NCBI RefSeq assembly: GCF_009193355.1
Contig: NZ_WBVT01000024.1
Coordinates: 1-50,547, forward strand
DNA: 50,547 nucleotides
Direction of reading: 5' to 3'
Source of the DNA: Bifidobacterium leontopitheci
GTDB taxonomy: Bacteria; Actinomycetota; Actinomycetes; Actinomycetales; Bifidobacteriaceae
Shown here: in pieces, positions 1 through 13,038 of the stretch
How the letters are laid out: each line of letters opens with the position of its first letter
Numbering within the stretch: position 1 is the first letter of the stretch
Translations under genes and position numbers: made by a program
The notes under the pieces: generated by a model
Told to the model about the DNA's origin: nothing
What the model saw: only the letters and a program-made list of their open reading frames with translations
The model's database searches: none

Positions 1-151
1 ATCAGGTCCGCGACCTTCCTCATGAAACCGTCGTCGTAATGACGCCTGCGATCCCCACACATGAGAAACCGCACCTCCAATCATCGAATCTGCATTATCG
101 CAGTCCAACAATCGGGGTGCAGTTCAGGATGCGGGGGCTTTCCGTTCAGTC

Positions 152-179
152 GACCGGGCCGTCAGTTCACGGCCGGGTC
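152..179 (-). terminator. hairpin downstream of the beta-galactosidase
   Basis: Inverted arms GACCGGGCCGT and ACGGCC-GGGTC (one bulged base) lie just past the stop codon of the minus-strand beta-galactosidase. There is no clear T run on the minus strand, so this is a possible but not classical terminator. I see no gene in the remainder of positions 1-186. Confidence 0.35.
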
Positions 180-186
180 AACCATG

Positions 187-3100
187 TCACGCGCGGCGAC
201 GACGGCTCAGGGCGATGCCTGCGCCGGCCGCGAGCATGAGGCCGGCGGCGACGGCGACGGTGGTCACCGCGGCGCCGGTGGAGCTCAGGCCGCCGGACTT
301 CTCCGTCAGACCCTTGCGGGCGGCGTCGAGCGCGGAGAGCGCGGCGTCGACCTGCGTCTGGGTGGCGGAGGCGTTCGCCGAGACGGCCTTGGCCTGGGCG
401 AGCGCGGCCTCGAACACCTTCCAGGAGGCGTCCGTGTACTTGGACGAGTCAAGCTTCTCGGCCTCGACCTTCTTGATCGCGGCGTCGAGCTTGGTCTTGT
501 CCACGCGCTCCGGCTTCGGCGTGGGCTCGGGTTCCGGCTCCGGCGTCTCGCCCTTCTCGATCAGGCCGTCGAACGCGGTCTGCAGCGAGATCGTCGCGTT
601 CTTGACCTCGGTCTCGGTGGCGTCGGCCTTGGCGCTGATCTGCTTGGCGTACTCGAGCGCGGCGGCGTAGGTGTTCCACGAGTCCTCGGTGTACTTGGAC
701 TCGTCGAGCTTCTTGCCTTCGACGTCCTTGATCAGCTTGTCGAGCGCGGTCTTGTCGACCTGTTCAGGCTCCGGCTCGGGCTGCTTCTCCTCGAGCGCGG
801 CGCGGGCGTCGGTCAGCGTCTTGAGCGCGGCGTCGACCTCGTCCTGCGTGGCGTCGGCCTTGGCGCTGACGGCCTGCGCGGCCTTGAGCGCGTCGGCGAG
901 GGCGGTCCAGCTGTCCTGCGTGTACTTGGACTCGTCGAGCTTCTCGTCCTCGATGGCCTTGATGGCCTTGTTGAGGGCGGTCTTGTCGACGGTGGGCGCG
1001 GGCTTGCTCACGGTGATGTCGATCGTGGCGGTCTTGCCCTGGTAGGTGACGGTCACGGTCTTGTCGGCTTCGGTGAGCTTCGCGTCGAGCGCCGGCTTGA
1101 ACGTGAAGTCCTTGGCGGTCGCGTCGCCGTAGGTCACGTCCTTGGTGGTGCCGTCGCTGTAGTGCTCGGTGACCACGAGTCCGGCCGGGTCGAAGGACTC
1201 GCCGACCAGGTAGGTGCGCTTGGTCGGCTGCGTCTTGACGCTGATGGACTCGAGGGTCGGGGCCGGCGGCTCCGGGGTCTCGCCGTTCACCTTGATGGTG
1301 AACGTCTTGGTCACGCTGCCGCTGTAGTTCACGATGCCCTTGACGGTGACCTTCGCCTCGCCGGCCGCGGTGTTGTCCGCGTACTCGAGCACGTAGTCGA
1401 CGCCGTAGGTGAGCGTCTTGCCGTCGACCTTGACCACGACGTCCTTCGTGTCGAAGACGGCCGGGTTGTCGGCGTCGACCTTATCGACGGTCAGCTCGGC
1501 GGGCACGGTGACCTCGGCCTTGCTGATGTCGGTGGTCTCGACGGCCTTGCGCAGGCGGATCTCGGCGGCGGACATGAAGCGGTCGTTGCCGGAGTCGGCG
1601 TACGTGTGGACGGCCTTGAGGCGCACGTACTTGGTGGTCACCGGCTGGTCGAACTTCGCGATCTTCCATTCGTAGTCGGTGGTCCAGGTGCCGGTGCCGG
1701 CGTCGGTCCAGTCGGTGCCGTTGTCGGAGACCTGCAGCTTGTACTCGGTCACGTTGCCGTTCTTGCTGGAGGCCGGGCGCGGCAGGTAGCGCAGCGCGTC
1801 GAGCTTGGTGGCTTCCTTGAGCTCGAAGGCGATCCACAGGTCGTCCAGCGTGGTGGGCGTCCAGTTGGAGTGCCAGTACGTGTTGACGTTGCCGTCCTTG
1901 ACGTAATCCTTCGGGCCTTCGGTGGAGCCGCCGCCGGTGGTCTGCTCGCTGCCGGCGGTGACGGTCATGTCGGCGGCCGGGTAGTCGCGGGCGTCGGAGT
2001 CGGCGGTGTCGGGCTGCTCCTTGCCGAGGTTGATGGTGAAGGTCTCGCGGGTGGCGTGGTCCTCGGACTCGGTGATCACGCGGATCACGTTGTCGTGCGC
2101 GGGCAGCACGGTCACGGACGCGTTGTCCTTGCCGGTGGCCTCGACGTCGGCCACGAGGGCCGGCGTGTTGTAGGAGCCGGACGCGAGCGCGGACTCGGAG
2201 ACCGCGGTGCCGTTGACCTTGAGGGAGGCGAGGCCTGCCGCCGTGTTCGTGGTGAACGTGGTGGTGGCGACCTTGAGCTCGATCTCGGTCAGGCCGGTGC
2301 TCACCACGCCGCTGGACGTGGTGGTGTCGGCGTTGGTGATGGTGAAGCGGACGAACGTCGCGCCGGTGGGTGCGAAGTCGTAGGTGTACGGCTTGACGCG
2401 GTCGGAGGACTCGGCCGTGGCGATGGTCTCCTTGGCGTTGAGCTGGGTCCAGTCGGTGCCGTTGTCGGAGACTTCGATCTTCGTGGTGCCGGCGTCCGGG
2501 AAGGTCACGGACGACGTGTCACGGAAGAAGTACATGACGATCTGGCCGAGCGTCTGCTGGGTCGCGTACTCGAACGTGATCTGCGCCGTGTTGTGACCGG
2601 CCTTCGACCATGCCCAGTTGGTCCATGCGGACGGGTTGGGGCCGCCGGAGAGGTTCGGGTCGACGGTGGTGGAGCCGTTCTTGATGGCGTCCAGCGTGTC
2701 GGACTGCGAGCCTTCGGGGATGTCCTGCGTCAGCTTCATCGCGTTGCCGGAGACGCTGTCGCCGATGGTGACGGTCGCCTTCTGCACGCGGATGGTGGCG
2801 GTGACGGCGATGTCCTTGCCGAAGACGGTCGCCTTGCCGGGCACCACCACGGTGCCGGCCTCGTCGTACTTGCTGTCGGCGGGCTTGGTCCAGGTCACGG
2901 CGAAGTTGGCGCTGGTCACGGTGCCGTCGGAGAGCACGAGCGGGCGGGACTCGGGCAGCACGGCGGGCGTGCCGACCTGGGTCGTGGCCGAGTAGTTGAG
3001 CAGCGCGCCGCCCTCGTCGATCATCGTGACGCGCACGCTGATCGTCTGGTCGGCGACGGTGCCGGTCACGGTGAACGTGCCGGCCTTGGCGACCTGCTCG

Positions 3101-5979
3101 TCGGTGACCTCGCCCCACGTGACGTTCTGGCGGTCCTTGGTGCCGTCGGAGTAGCGCACCTCGACGTCGGTCGGCAGCGTGGGCTTGTTGCCGGTCTTCA
3201 CGTAGTAGTTGCGCGCGTAGTAGAAGCCGTCGATGGTCTTGGCGGTGGTGGAGCCGGGCACGGCGGTCGTGGTGATCGTCGTGGTCGCGGCCTTGAGGCC
3301 CTCGGCCGTGGCGGTCACCTTGATGGTGCCGGCGGTCTTGGTGGACTGGACGATGGCGACCAGCTTACCGCTGAACGCCTTGCGGTTGTCCTCCTGATAG
3401 GACTGGTGGTCCGTGGTCTTGCCGTTGTCGACGGCGAGGAGCTTGCCGGCGCCCTCGACCTTGAACGTGACGCGGTCGGCGGCGTTCGGCACGGTGTTGC
3501 CGTTCGCGTCGGTCACGTCGACGGTGACGTAGCTGAGGGACTTGCCGTCGGCGGAGATCTCGGTCTTGTCGGCCTCGGCCTTGAGCTGGGAGGCGGCACC
3601 CGTGGTGGTCACGGAGGAGCGGCCCTCGGCGTCGGTGATCTGCTTGCCGTCCTTGTCGAACGCCTCGGCGGTGATGGTGCCTTCGGCCCACTTGACGTTC
3701 CAGGTCAGGTACATGTTCTTGTCGGCGGTCGAGTTCTTGCCCTCGCCGTCATAGGTCTGGTACGTGTACCCGGCCGCGGTGGTGTGGGTGGTGAAGCTCT
3801 TCTCGCCGATCAGCTGCTTCTCGGTGCTGCCCTTCGGGGTGAAGTACAGCTTGACCTTGGCGGCGTCGGTGTAGACGACGACCGGCACGTTGCCGTTGGA
3901 GTCCTTGGCGACGACGTCGCCGTTCCAGGCCGGCAGGATGTGCAGCGTGTGGGACTTCGTGTTCCACTGGGAGCGGTAGAAGTAGTAGCTGTCCTTGGGC
4001 AGGCCGGCGGTGTCGACGATGCCGAAGTAGGAGTTCTTCGGCGACGGCCAGGTGCCCTTGGCGCCCGCGTCGGTGCCGTTCCACGGGGTCGGCTCGCCGA
4101 GGTAGTCGAAGCCGGTCCACACGTACTCGCCGGCGACGAAGTCGCGCTGGATCACGTCGTACCATGCGGAGCTGGCGGTCGCGCCCCAGCCGACGGCGTA
4201 GTTGTCGTAGCTGGTGAGCTGCTGGTCGCTGGTCGAGCCGGTGGTGACGTTGTAGATGCCGCGGCTGTTGATCGCCGAGGCGGTCTCGGAGCCGTACAGC
4301 TTCCAGGTCGGGTGGGCCTGGTGCGTGGAGTCGTAGAGCGAGCCGTTCTCGTAGTTGGCGCCCACGACGCCGCCCGCGGCGGTCAGCGCGTCGCCCATCG
4401 TGTTGGACTCGTTCCAGTTGGCCTTGATCTTGTTGTCGCCGTAGGTGGCCGGGCGGGTGGCGTCGGCCGCGGTGGTCCAGCGGGTGAGCTTGGCGGAAAT
4501 CTGCGGGAAGTCGGAGACGCCGCCGGAGATGCCCTCCATCATTTCGTTGCCGGTCGACCACATGATGATGGACGGGTCGTTACGGTCGCGGTTGATGGTC
4601 GAGGTCAGGTCGAACTTGGCCCAGGACTCGTCCTTGTCGCCGCCGAGGATCTGGTTGTCCGCAGCGATGGTCTGGTCGAAGTACTTGGCGTAGTCCTCGG
4701 TGTTGCCGTTCTTGGCGCGGTTCCAGCCGTCGAAGATCTCCTCGATGACGAGGATGCCCTCCTCGTTGCAGATGTCGATGAGGGCCTTGGCGGCGGTGTT
4801 GTGCGTGGTGCGGATCGAGTTGACGCCCATGTCCTTGAGGATGCGGACCTGGCGGGCGATGGCGCTGTGGTTGGCGACCGAGCCGAGCGAACCCTGGTCA
4901 TGGTGCATGGAGACGCCCTTGAGCTTGACCTTGACGCCGTTGAGCGAGAAGCCGGTGTTCGCGTCGAAGCTGGTCCAGCGGAAGCCGTACGTGGTGTCGT
5001 AGGTGTCGACGGTCTTGCCGGCCACCTGCACCTCGGTGCGCACCGTGTACAGGTTCGGGTTCTCGACGCTCCACAGCTTCGGCTTGGCGGCGGTGATGGT
5101 GGACGCGACGTCCGCGCTCTTGCCGGCCGCGACGGACTTGGCGTCGGTGGTGACGGTGCCGATCGCGGCGGAGGTCTCGCCGCCCTTGGGGAACACGGTC
5201 TGCTTAAGGGTGACGTCCGCGGCCGCGTCGGTGTTGTTGGAGACGGTCGTGGTGAGGTTCATCGTCACGTCGCCGCCGTTCTGCTCGGCGAGCTTCGGCG
5301 TGGTGACGGCGACGCCGTCGCCGGCGACGTGCACGCCGTCGGTGACGGTAAGGGTGACGTCACGATAGATGCCGGAGCCGGAGTAGAAGCGCGAGGACGG
5401 GGTCTTGTGGTCGACCTTGACGACGATCGTGTTCTCGGCGCCGAACCTGGCGTTCTTGGTCAGGTCGAACGAGAACGGCGAGTAGCCGTAGGGATGCTCG
5501 CCGAGCTTGACGCCGTTGAGCCAGACGGTCGCGTTCATGTACACGCCGTCGAAGTTGATGCTCACCTGCTTGCCGGCAAGGCCCTTGTCAAGGGTGAAGG
5601 TCTTGCGGTACCAGCCGGTGCCGCCCGGCAGATAGGCGCTTTCGGCCTCGCCGGACTGCGTGTACTTCTGCGTGATGCTGTAGTCGTGCGGCAGGGAGAT
5701 CTGCTGCCAGGCGGAGTCATCGAAATCGGGATCCTGCGCGGCGATGGCGTCCGACATCTTGAACTTCCAGTTCGCGTCGAAGTCGGTGGTGCGCGCCTGA
5801 TCGGCCTCCACGCGGTTGGCGTAGACCACCTCGGGGGTGGAGCTCATCTGCGTGGTGGAGTCGGCACGGGTCGCGGTGTCGGCCGCCGACGCGCCGATCG
5901 CCCCCATGCCCAGTGGAATGGATAGAGCCACGGCTGCGGCGAAAGCCACCACGCGGCCACCAAATCTGTGCACTGTCAT
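187..5979 (-). CDS. secreted, cell-wall-anchored GH2 beta-galactosidase
   Basis: Extracellular beta-galactosidase of 1930 aa, likely acting on lactose or galacto-oligosaccharides at the cell surface. A signal peptide occupies residues 1-33 (hydrophobic core, then ASA-A). The GH2 sugar-binding, Ig-like and TIM-barrel domains span about 60-660. The acid/base Glu is probably E479 in STGNEM and the nucleophile E565 in YGSETAS. Bacterial Ig-like domains follow, then two F5/8-type (discoidin) modules near 1130-1270 and 1330-1480, an Ig-like domain (VGESFDPAGL) and three FIVAR repeats that each begin VDKT and contain LD-SKYT. The C-terminus is a sorting signal: LSSTG, a hydrophobic stretch, then RRRRA. 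The architecture resembles the large bifidobacterial BbgIII-type enzymes. Start: ATG with AAGGAA about 7 nt upstream. The exact substrate is inferred from the family. Confidence 0.93.
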   Translation of the reverse strand: MTVHRFGGRVVAFAAAVALSIPLGMGAIGASAADTATRADSTTQMSSTPEVVYANRVEADQARTTDFDANWKFKMSDAIAAQDPDFDDSAWQQISLPHDYSITQKYTQSGEAESAYLPGGTGWYRKTFTLDKGLAGKQVSINFDGVYMNATVWLNGVKLGEHPYGYSPFSFDLTKNARFGAENTIVVKVDHKTPSSRFYSGSGIYRDVTLTVTDGVHVAGDGVAVTTPKLAEQNGGDVTMNLTTTVSNNTDAAADVTLKQTVFPKGGETSAAIGTVTTDAKSVAAGKSADVASTITAAKPKLWSVENPNLYTVRTEVQVAGKTVDTYDTTYGFRWTSFDANTGFSLNGVKVKLKGVSMHHDQGSLGSVANHSAIARQVRILKDMGVNSIRTTHNTAAKALIDICNEEGILVIEEIFDGWNRAKNGNTEDYAKYFDQTIAADNQILGGDKDESWAKFDLTSTINRDRNDPSIIMWSTGNEMMEGISGGVSDFPQISAKLTRWTTAADATRPATYGDNKIKANWNESNTMGDALTAAGGVVGANYENGSLYDSTHQAHPTWKLYGSETASAINSRGIYNVTTGSTSDQQLTSYDNYAVGWGATASSAWYDVIQRDFVAGEYVWTGFDYLGEPTPWNGTDAGAKGTWPSPKNSYFGIVDTAGLPKDSYYFYRSQWNTKSHTLHILPAWNGDVVAKDSNGNVPVVVYTDAAKVKLYFTPKGSTEKQLIGEKSFTTHTTAAGYTYQTYDGEGKNSTADKNMYLTWNVKWAEGTITAEAFDKDGKQITDAEGRSSVTTTGAASQLKAEADKTEISADGKSLSYVTVDVTDANGNTVPNAADRVTFKVEGAGKLLAVDNGKTTDHQSYQEDNRKAFSGKLVAIVQSTKTAGTIKVTATAEGLKAATTTITTTAVPGSTTAKTIDGFYYARNYYVKTGNKPTLPTDVEVRYSDGTKDRQNVTWGEVTDEQVAKAGTFTVTGTVADQTISVRVTMIDEGGALLNYSATTQVGTPAVLPESRPLVLSDGTVTSANFAVTWTKPADSKYDEAGTVVVPGKATVFGKDIAVTATIRVQKATVTIGDSVSGNAMKLTQDIPEGSQSDTLDAIKNGSTTVDPNLSGGPNPSAWTNWAWSKAGHNTAQITFEYATQQTLGQIVMYFFRDTSSVTFPDAGTTKIEVSDNGTDWTQLNAKETIATAESSDRVKPYTYDFAPTGATFVRFTITNADTTTSSGVVSTGLTEIELKVATTTFTTNTAAGLASLKVNGTAVSESALASGSYNTPALVADVEATGKDNASVTVLPAHDNVIRVITESEDHATRETFTINLGKEQPDTADSDARDYPAADMTVTAGSEQTTGGGSTEGPKDYVKDGNVNTYWHSNWTPTTLDDLWIAFELKEATKLDALRYLPRPASSKNGNVTEYKLQVSDNGTDWTDAGTGTWTTDYEWKIAKFDQPVTTKYVRLKAVHTYADSGNDRFMSAAEIRLRKAVETTDISKAEVTVPAELTVDKVDADNPAVFDTKDVVVKVDGKTLTYGVDYVLEYADNTAAGEAKVTVKGIVNYSGSVTKTFTIKVNGETPEPPAPTLESISVKTQPTKRTYLVGESFDPAGLVVTEHYSDGTTKDVTYGDATAKDFTFKPALDAKLTEADKTVTVTYQGKTATIDITVSKPAPTVDKTALNKAIKAIEDEKLDESKYTQDSWTALADALKAAQAVSAKADATQDEVDAALKTLTDARAALEEKQPEPEPEQVDKTALDKLIKDVEGKKLDESKYTEDSWNTYAAALEYAKQISAKADATETEVKNATISLQTAFDGLIEKGETPEPEPEPTPKPERVDKTKLDAAIKKVEAEKLDSSKYTDASWKVFEAALAQAKAVSANASATQTQVDAALSALDAARKGLTEKSGGLSSTGAAVTTVAVAAGLMLAAGAGIALSRRRRA

Positions 5980-6092
5980 CCAGTTTCCTTCTTCATTGAA
6001 TTAACGAGCGTCCGCTGTGGCGCTCCTTGCTGCGGTCGACATACCTGCGCCGGCGCATGGCCGGAGACGGTACCTTTCCCGTATTCTCCCCT

Positions 6093-6123
6093 ATTCTACC
6101 GAACTGGACGACATTTATGTAAA
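6093..6123 (-). promoter_or_regulatory. putative promoter of the beta-galactosidase gene
   Basis: Reading the minus strand, TTTACA (6123-6118) and TAGAAT (6098-6093) are separated by 19 bp. This would give a leader of roughly 105 nt. The rest of the 6000-6280 region holds no gene I can support. A plus-strand TTGAAA at 6227 may belong to the thiM promoter, but its -10 is unclear. Confidence 0.45.
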
Positions 6124-6278
6124 GAAACTTAACAATTAAACGGCCCGGCGCGTCGCGGGCGGACTGCGCGAGAGCCCGGCTGCCGCCCGTCTGCCGGTCC
6201 GGATGTGGCCTTTACCACACGCACCCTTGAAACGCAAGACCTATGTCCATATTGGGCCATACGTTTGGTTACGTAATG

Positions 6279-6358
6279 CAGGGGAACCCGCGCCACGCGA
6301 GTTGAGAAAGGCCGAAGCCTGACCCTTAGAACCTGTTGGTCAAGACCATCGTAGGGAG
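6279..6358 (+). promoter_or_regulatory. TPP (thiamine pyrophosphate) riboswitch
   Basis: The leader of thiM carries the conserved THI-box blocks in order: AGGGGAACCC, a GTTGAGA core (variant of CTGAGA), GACCCTTAGAACCTG, and a closing ATCGTAGGGA. The AGGGAG at the 3' end is also the ribosome-binding site of thiM. Ligand-dependent closing of the terminal helix could therefore mask it, suggesting translational control, although termination is not excluded. TPP riboswitches upstream of thiamine genes are well established; the mode here is inferred. Confidence 0.9.
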
Positions 6359-6366
6359 CAATGGAT

Positions 6367-10174
<3,808 letters not shown>

Positions 10175-10194
10175 ATGACAGGCTGCTAGACAAT

Positions 10195-10384
10195 GCCCCC
10201 GCTGGCGGGGGCTGTCGGCGGAGCCGACTGGGGGTGGTCATTGACTGGTGTCTGTGACACCACCGATACCACCCCCAGTCAGGCATTCGCCTGACAGCCC
10301 CCGCCAGCGGGGGCATTGTCGTATCAACCAACACTCTCGCCCCCGCTGGCGGGGGCTGTCTCGCGCAGCGAGACTGGGGGTGGA
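10195..10384. repeat. three REP-like two-hairpin elements between convergent genes
   Basis: Three copies at 10195-10238 (forward), 10268-10318 (reverse) and 10339-10384 (forward). Each has CCCCCGCTGGCGGGGG, a second stem-loop opening GTC and closing GAC, then TGGGGGTGG. The second stems differ but stay paired: TCGGCGGAGCCGA, CAGGCGAATGCCTG and TCTCGCGCAGCGAGA. The tract separates the 3' ends of thiEC and the AAA+ ATPase, so a bidirectional terminator role is plausible. Confidence 0.85.
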
Positions 10385-10410
10385 TCACACCACGCCGCCG
10401 CCGTCCGGAG

Positions 10411-11634
10411 CTACTCCATGCGCTGGCGCAGTTCCGGGCGTCGTTCCACGCGTTCGAACGCGGTCATCAGGTCGCTCGCGCGGATCGCACCGCGCTTGTC
10501 CTTGGCCGCCACGAGCGCGGCCTCCGTCCAGATGGCGCACACTTCGGCGCCACTCCAGCCTTCGGTGCGGGCGGCGACATCGGCGAGCGGAAGAACCCCC
10601 TCGGTGGTCAGCGCACGCTCCTGCACCTCGAGGATGCGCAGACGGTCGTGCTCGCTGGGCATGGGGAACGGAATCTGCCAGTCGAAACGCCCCGGACGCA
10701 GCAACGCCGGGTCCACATCCTCGATGCGGTTCGTGGCGGCGACCACCACGACGTTGCCTTTCGAGGCGAAACCGTCCATCAGCGTGAGCAGCTGGGCGAC
10801 GAGCCGCTTGCCGACGCCGTTCGTGTCGTTGTCGCGCGAGGAGGCGATCGAGTCGATCTCGTCGAAGAAGATGATCGCGCGCTTGTCGGCCTGCGCGGCG
10901 GCGAAGATCATGCGCAACGTCTCCTCGCTGTCGCCCACGTACTTGCTGACGATCGTCGGGCCGGAGACCAGGTAGAACTGCGCGTCGGCCACGTTCGCGA
11001 TGATGCGCGCCAGATGCGTCTTGCCGGTGCCGGGCGCGCCGGTGAAAATCACGCCTTTGATCGGCTTGGCGCCGATGGCGCGCATCTGCTCGCTGTTGCC
11101 CAGCTGCGTCTCGATGAGCTCCTGGGCGCGGGCGACGACACGCTCGTAACCGCCGAACGAGGCGAACGTGAGACTCGGGTCGTCGCCGGGCATGATCCGG
11201 TACTGTTTGATGTCGTCGTCATGGTCGGACTCGCCAGGCCGGATCGCGGTCGGCCACAGCACCCGTTCGATGCCGAACAGGTCGGTGAACTCCACTGTGT
11301 TGCCGGGCATGATGTTGGCCGGATACTCCCCCTCCAGCAGTTCCAGGCCGTCCGACGTCTCGATGACCACGCAGTCGTCGAGCGCTCGCCTGACCACGCC
11401 GACGCGCGGCTTGACCGGCCACACGTCTGCCGGCACCTTCGTGTAGAAGTCGGTGCCGATGAGCAGCACGTCGCCCACGTCGAACACCTCTTGCCGCGGA
11501 AACGTCAGCCGCGTGGTGCGGCCGTTCTGCATGACCGCGTAATAGGCGGTCCGGCCGTCGTCGAAGCCGGTGATGCGCGCCAGCACGCCGTCGTGTCGTC
11601 CCACCATGTCGGCGGTGTCCGTCATGTCGCCCAT
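10411..11634 (-). CDS. AAA+ family ATPase (ARC/PAN/Cdc48-like ring ATPase)
   Basis: A 407-aa protein with one complete AAA module: Walker A GAPGTGKT (199-206), pore loop KYVGDSE (231-237), Walker B IIFFDEID (254-261), sensor-1 Asn in AATNR and arginine fingers in RPGRFD (313-316). The first 140 residues look like small beta domains, comparable to the OB domains of Mpa/ARC. There is no long N-terminal coiled coil as in full-length ARC. The C-terminus (LRQRME) lacks a proteasome-docking HbYX tail. The pore loop suggests a protein-threading unfoldase or remodelling factor; the substrate is unknown. Start: ATG with an AAAGGGA upstream. It is on the opposite strand, inside the thiamine cluster. 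Confidence 0.85.
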   Translation of the reverse strand: MGDMTDTADMVGRHDGVLARITGFDDGRTAYYAVMQNGRTTRLTFPRQEVFDVGDVLLIGTDFYTKVPADVWPVKPRVGVVRRALDDCVVIETSDGLELLEGEYPANIMPGNTVEFTDLFGIERVLWPTAIRPGESDHDDDIKQYRIMPGDDPSLTFASFGGYERVVARAQELIETQLGNSEQMRAIGAKPIKGVIFTGAPGTGKTHLARIIANVADAQFYLVSGPTIVSKYVGDSEETLRMIFAAAQADKRAIIFFDEIDSIASSRDNDTNGVGKRLVAQLLTLMDGFASKGNVVVVAATNRIEDVDPALLRPGRFDWQIPFPMPSEHDRLRILEVQERALTTEGVLPLADVAARTEGWSGAEVCAIWTEAALVAAKDKRGAIRASDLMTAFERVERRPELRQRME

Positions 11635-11766
11635 CGTCTCGCCGTCCCTTTCCTCAAGCCGGTGCTGTTCCTCGCCGCGTCCGCTGTACCACGCACGCCA
11701 TGCCGCACGATTCCGCGAACCTCACCATACCATCACACATTCGCGCGAACCGCAAGAGCCGCCTGT

Positions 11767-11879
11767 GCGTCACGCTGCTCGCCCTCACCACGTGACGCGC
11801 GGCCCGAACCCCAGTATTTGCAACGCTTCTCACTACCGCGTCACCGTGCTCGGGAGAACAGCGTGACGCAAAGGCTCGT
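11767..11879. repeat. two GCGTCAC/GTGACGC dyads upstream of thiD
   Basis: Arms GCGTCACG (11767-11774) and CGTGACGC (11791-11798), then GCGTCAC (11838-11844) and GTGACGC (11873-11879). They share their arms with dyads at 16966, 20790, 22578, 25982 and 26055. They occupy most of the gap between the divergent AAA+ ATPase and thiD. I see no gene in 11635-11943. Confidence 0.6.
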
Positions 11880-11930
11880 GCGGTCGGACGGTGTGACGCG
11901 GATAACCTATGCCGGCGATGATACGGCCGC

Positions 11931-11936
11931 TAGAAT
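11931..11936 (+). promoter_or_regulatory. -10 box TAGAAT for thiD (leaderless candidate)
   Basis: TAGAAT ends 7 nt before the ATG at 11944, placing the expected transcript start at or next to the start codon. There is no Shine-Dalgarno sequence and no recognisable -35. Confidence 0.55.
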
Positions 11937-11943
11937 GGCCGGT

Positions 11944-12858
11944 ATGACAGTTTCAACACCCATGCAAGACCATGCAGGCCGCACGACGCTGCCCGCAGTG
12001 CTCACCGTCGCCGGCAGCGACTCGTCGGGCGGCGCCGGCATCCAGGCCGACCTCAAGACCATGCTCGCCAACGGCGTGTTCGGCATGAGCGCGATCACCG
12101 CTCTCACCGCGCAGAACACGATGGGCGTGACCGGCGTGGAGAACGTGTCGCCCGAGATGGTGGCCGCGCAGATCGACGCCGTGTTCGCCGACATTCCGCC
12201 GCAGGCCGTCAAGATCGGCATGGTCTCCTCGGCGCCGCTCATCGAGGCCATCGCGGACCGTCTTGCCGCCCACCACGCGACGAACGTGGTGCTCGACCCG
12301 GTCATGGTCGCCACGTCGGGCGCGCGGCTCATCGACAACGACGCGATCGACGCGCTCACGTCACGGCTGTTCCCGCTGGCGACGGTCATCACGCCGAACA
12401 TTCCGGAGACCGAGGTGCTGCTGGAGTTGGGCGGCGGTCAGGCAGCGGCCGACGACGCCGTCGCGCAGCATGCCGCCGAGTGGACCGGGGATGCGGCAAG
12501 CGAAACCGGTAGCGCCACGATCGCCGGTCCGGCGGCCATGGAGACGGCCGGACGCGCGATCGAGCGGCGATACGGCTGCGCGGTGCTCGTCAAGGGCGGT
12601 CACGGTGTCGCCGACGCCAGCGACCTGCTGGTGAGCGGCGGCGCGACGACGTGGTTCCATGGCACGCGCGTGGACAATCCGAACACGCACGGCACCGGCT
12701 GCACGCTGTCGTCGGCGATCGCCTCGAACCTGGCCAAGGGCGAGACGCTGGAGGGCGCGATCCGGCTGGCGAAGGTATACCTGACCGGTGCGCTCGAGGC
12801 GCAGCTCGACCTCGGCCACGGCTCCGGCCCGATGGACCACGCGTGGCGCTGGCGTTAG
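11944..12858 (+). CDS. thiD: hydroxymethylpyrimidine (phosphate) kinase
   Basis: Phosphorylates HMP and HMP-P to HMP-PP, the substrate of the ThiE domain encoded upstream. Ribokinase-fold motifs: [19 protein letters not shown] near the N-terminus, [34 protein letters not shown], and the C-terminal [18 protein letters not shown] with the anion hole and catalytic residues. An Ala/Glu/Thr-rich insertion of about 30 residues sits before the VKGGHG strand. The open frame extends far upstream, but homology begins at this start and the TAGAAT box supports it. An in-frame ATG at 11935 is the alternative. A riboswitch is not visible here. Confidence 0.93.
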   Translation: MTVSTPMQDHAGRTTLPAVLTVAGSDSSGGAGIQADLKTMLANGVFGMSAITALTAQNTMGVTGVENVSPEMVAAQIDAVFADIPPQAVKIGMVSSAPLIEAIADRLAAHHATNVVLDPVMVATSGARLIDNDAIDALTSRLFPLATVITPNIPETEVLLELGGGQAAADDAVAQHAAEWTGDAASETGSATIAGPAAMETAGRAIERRYGCAVLVKGGHGVADASDLLVSGGATTWFHGTRVDNPNTHGTGCTLSSAIASNLAKGETLEGAIRLAKVYLTGALEAQLDLGHGSGPMDHAWRWR

Positions 12859-12877
12859 CCGCAACCACCTTTCCCGC

Positions 12878-12975
12878 TCGCGCTGGCAGGGTCTGTGTCT
12901 GACGGGGTGGACGACGGCGGATACGCCGGTGACCACCCACGGCTTCGTCGACAGCGTCCGCCAGCGGGGGCGTCA
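12878..12975. repeat. degenerate REP-like element
   Basis: Eroded arms CGCTGGCAGGGTCTGT and ACAGCGTCCGCCAGCGGGGG flank about 60 bp between thiD and the thiamine-binding protein gene. The pattern matches the two-hairpin family with mismatches. Confidence 0.45.
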
Positions 12976-13038
12976 TACACCGCTATATGTTGTACGAGCG
13001 GCCGTCCACGGTCGTCCGTTGTTTGAAAGGACCATATC

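Noticed and set aside
61..5925. 1954-codon open frame on the plus strand
   Set aside because: It is the antisense frame of the beta-galactosidase. Its Gly/Arg/Val/Leu composition, lacking any domain, is typical of GC-rich shadow frames.
10411..11634. Bacterial proteasome system (Mpa with Pup)
   Set aside because: No Pup, Dop, PafA or 20S genes in the window, and the ATPase lacks the docking C-terminus and coiled coil.
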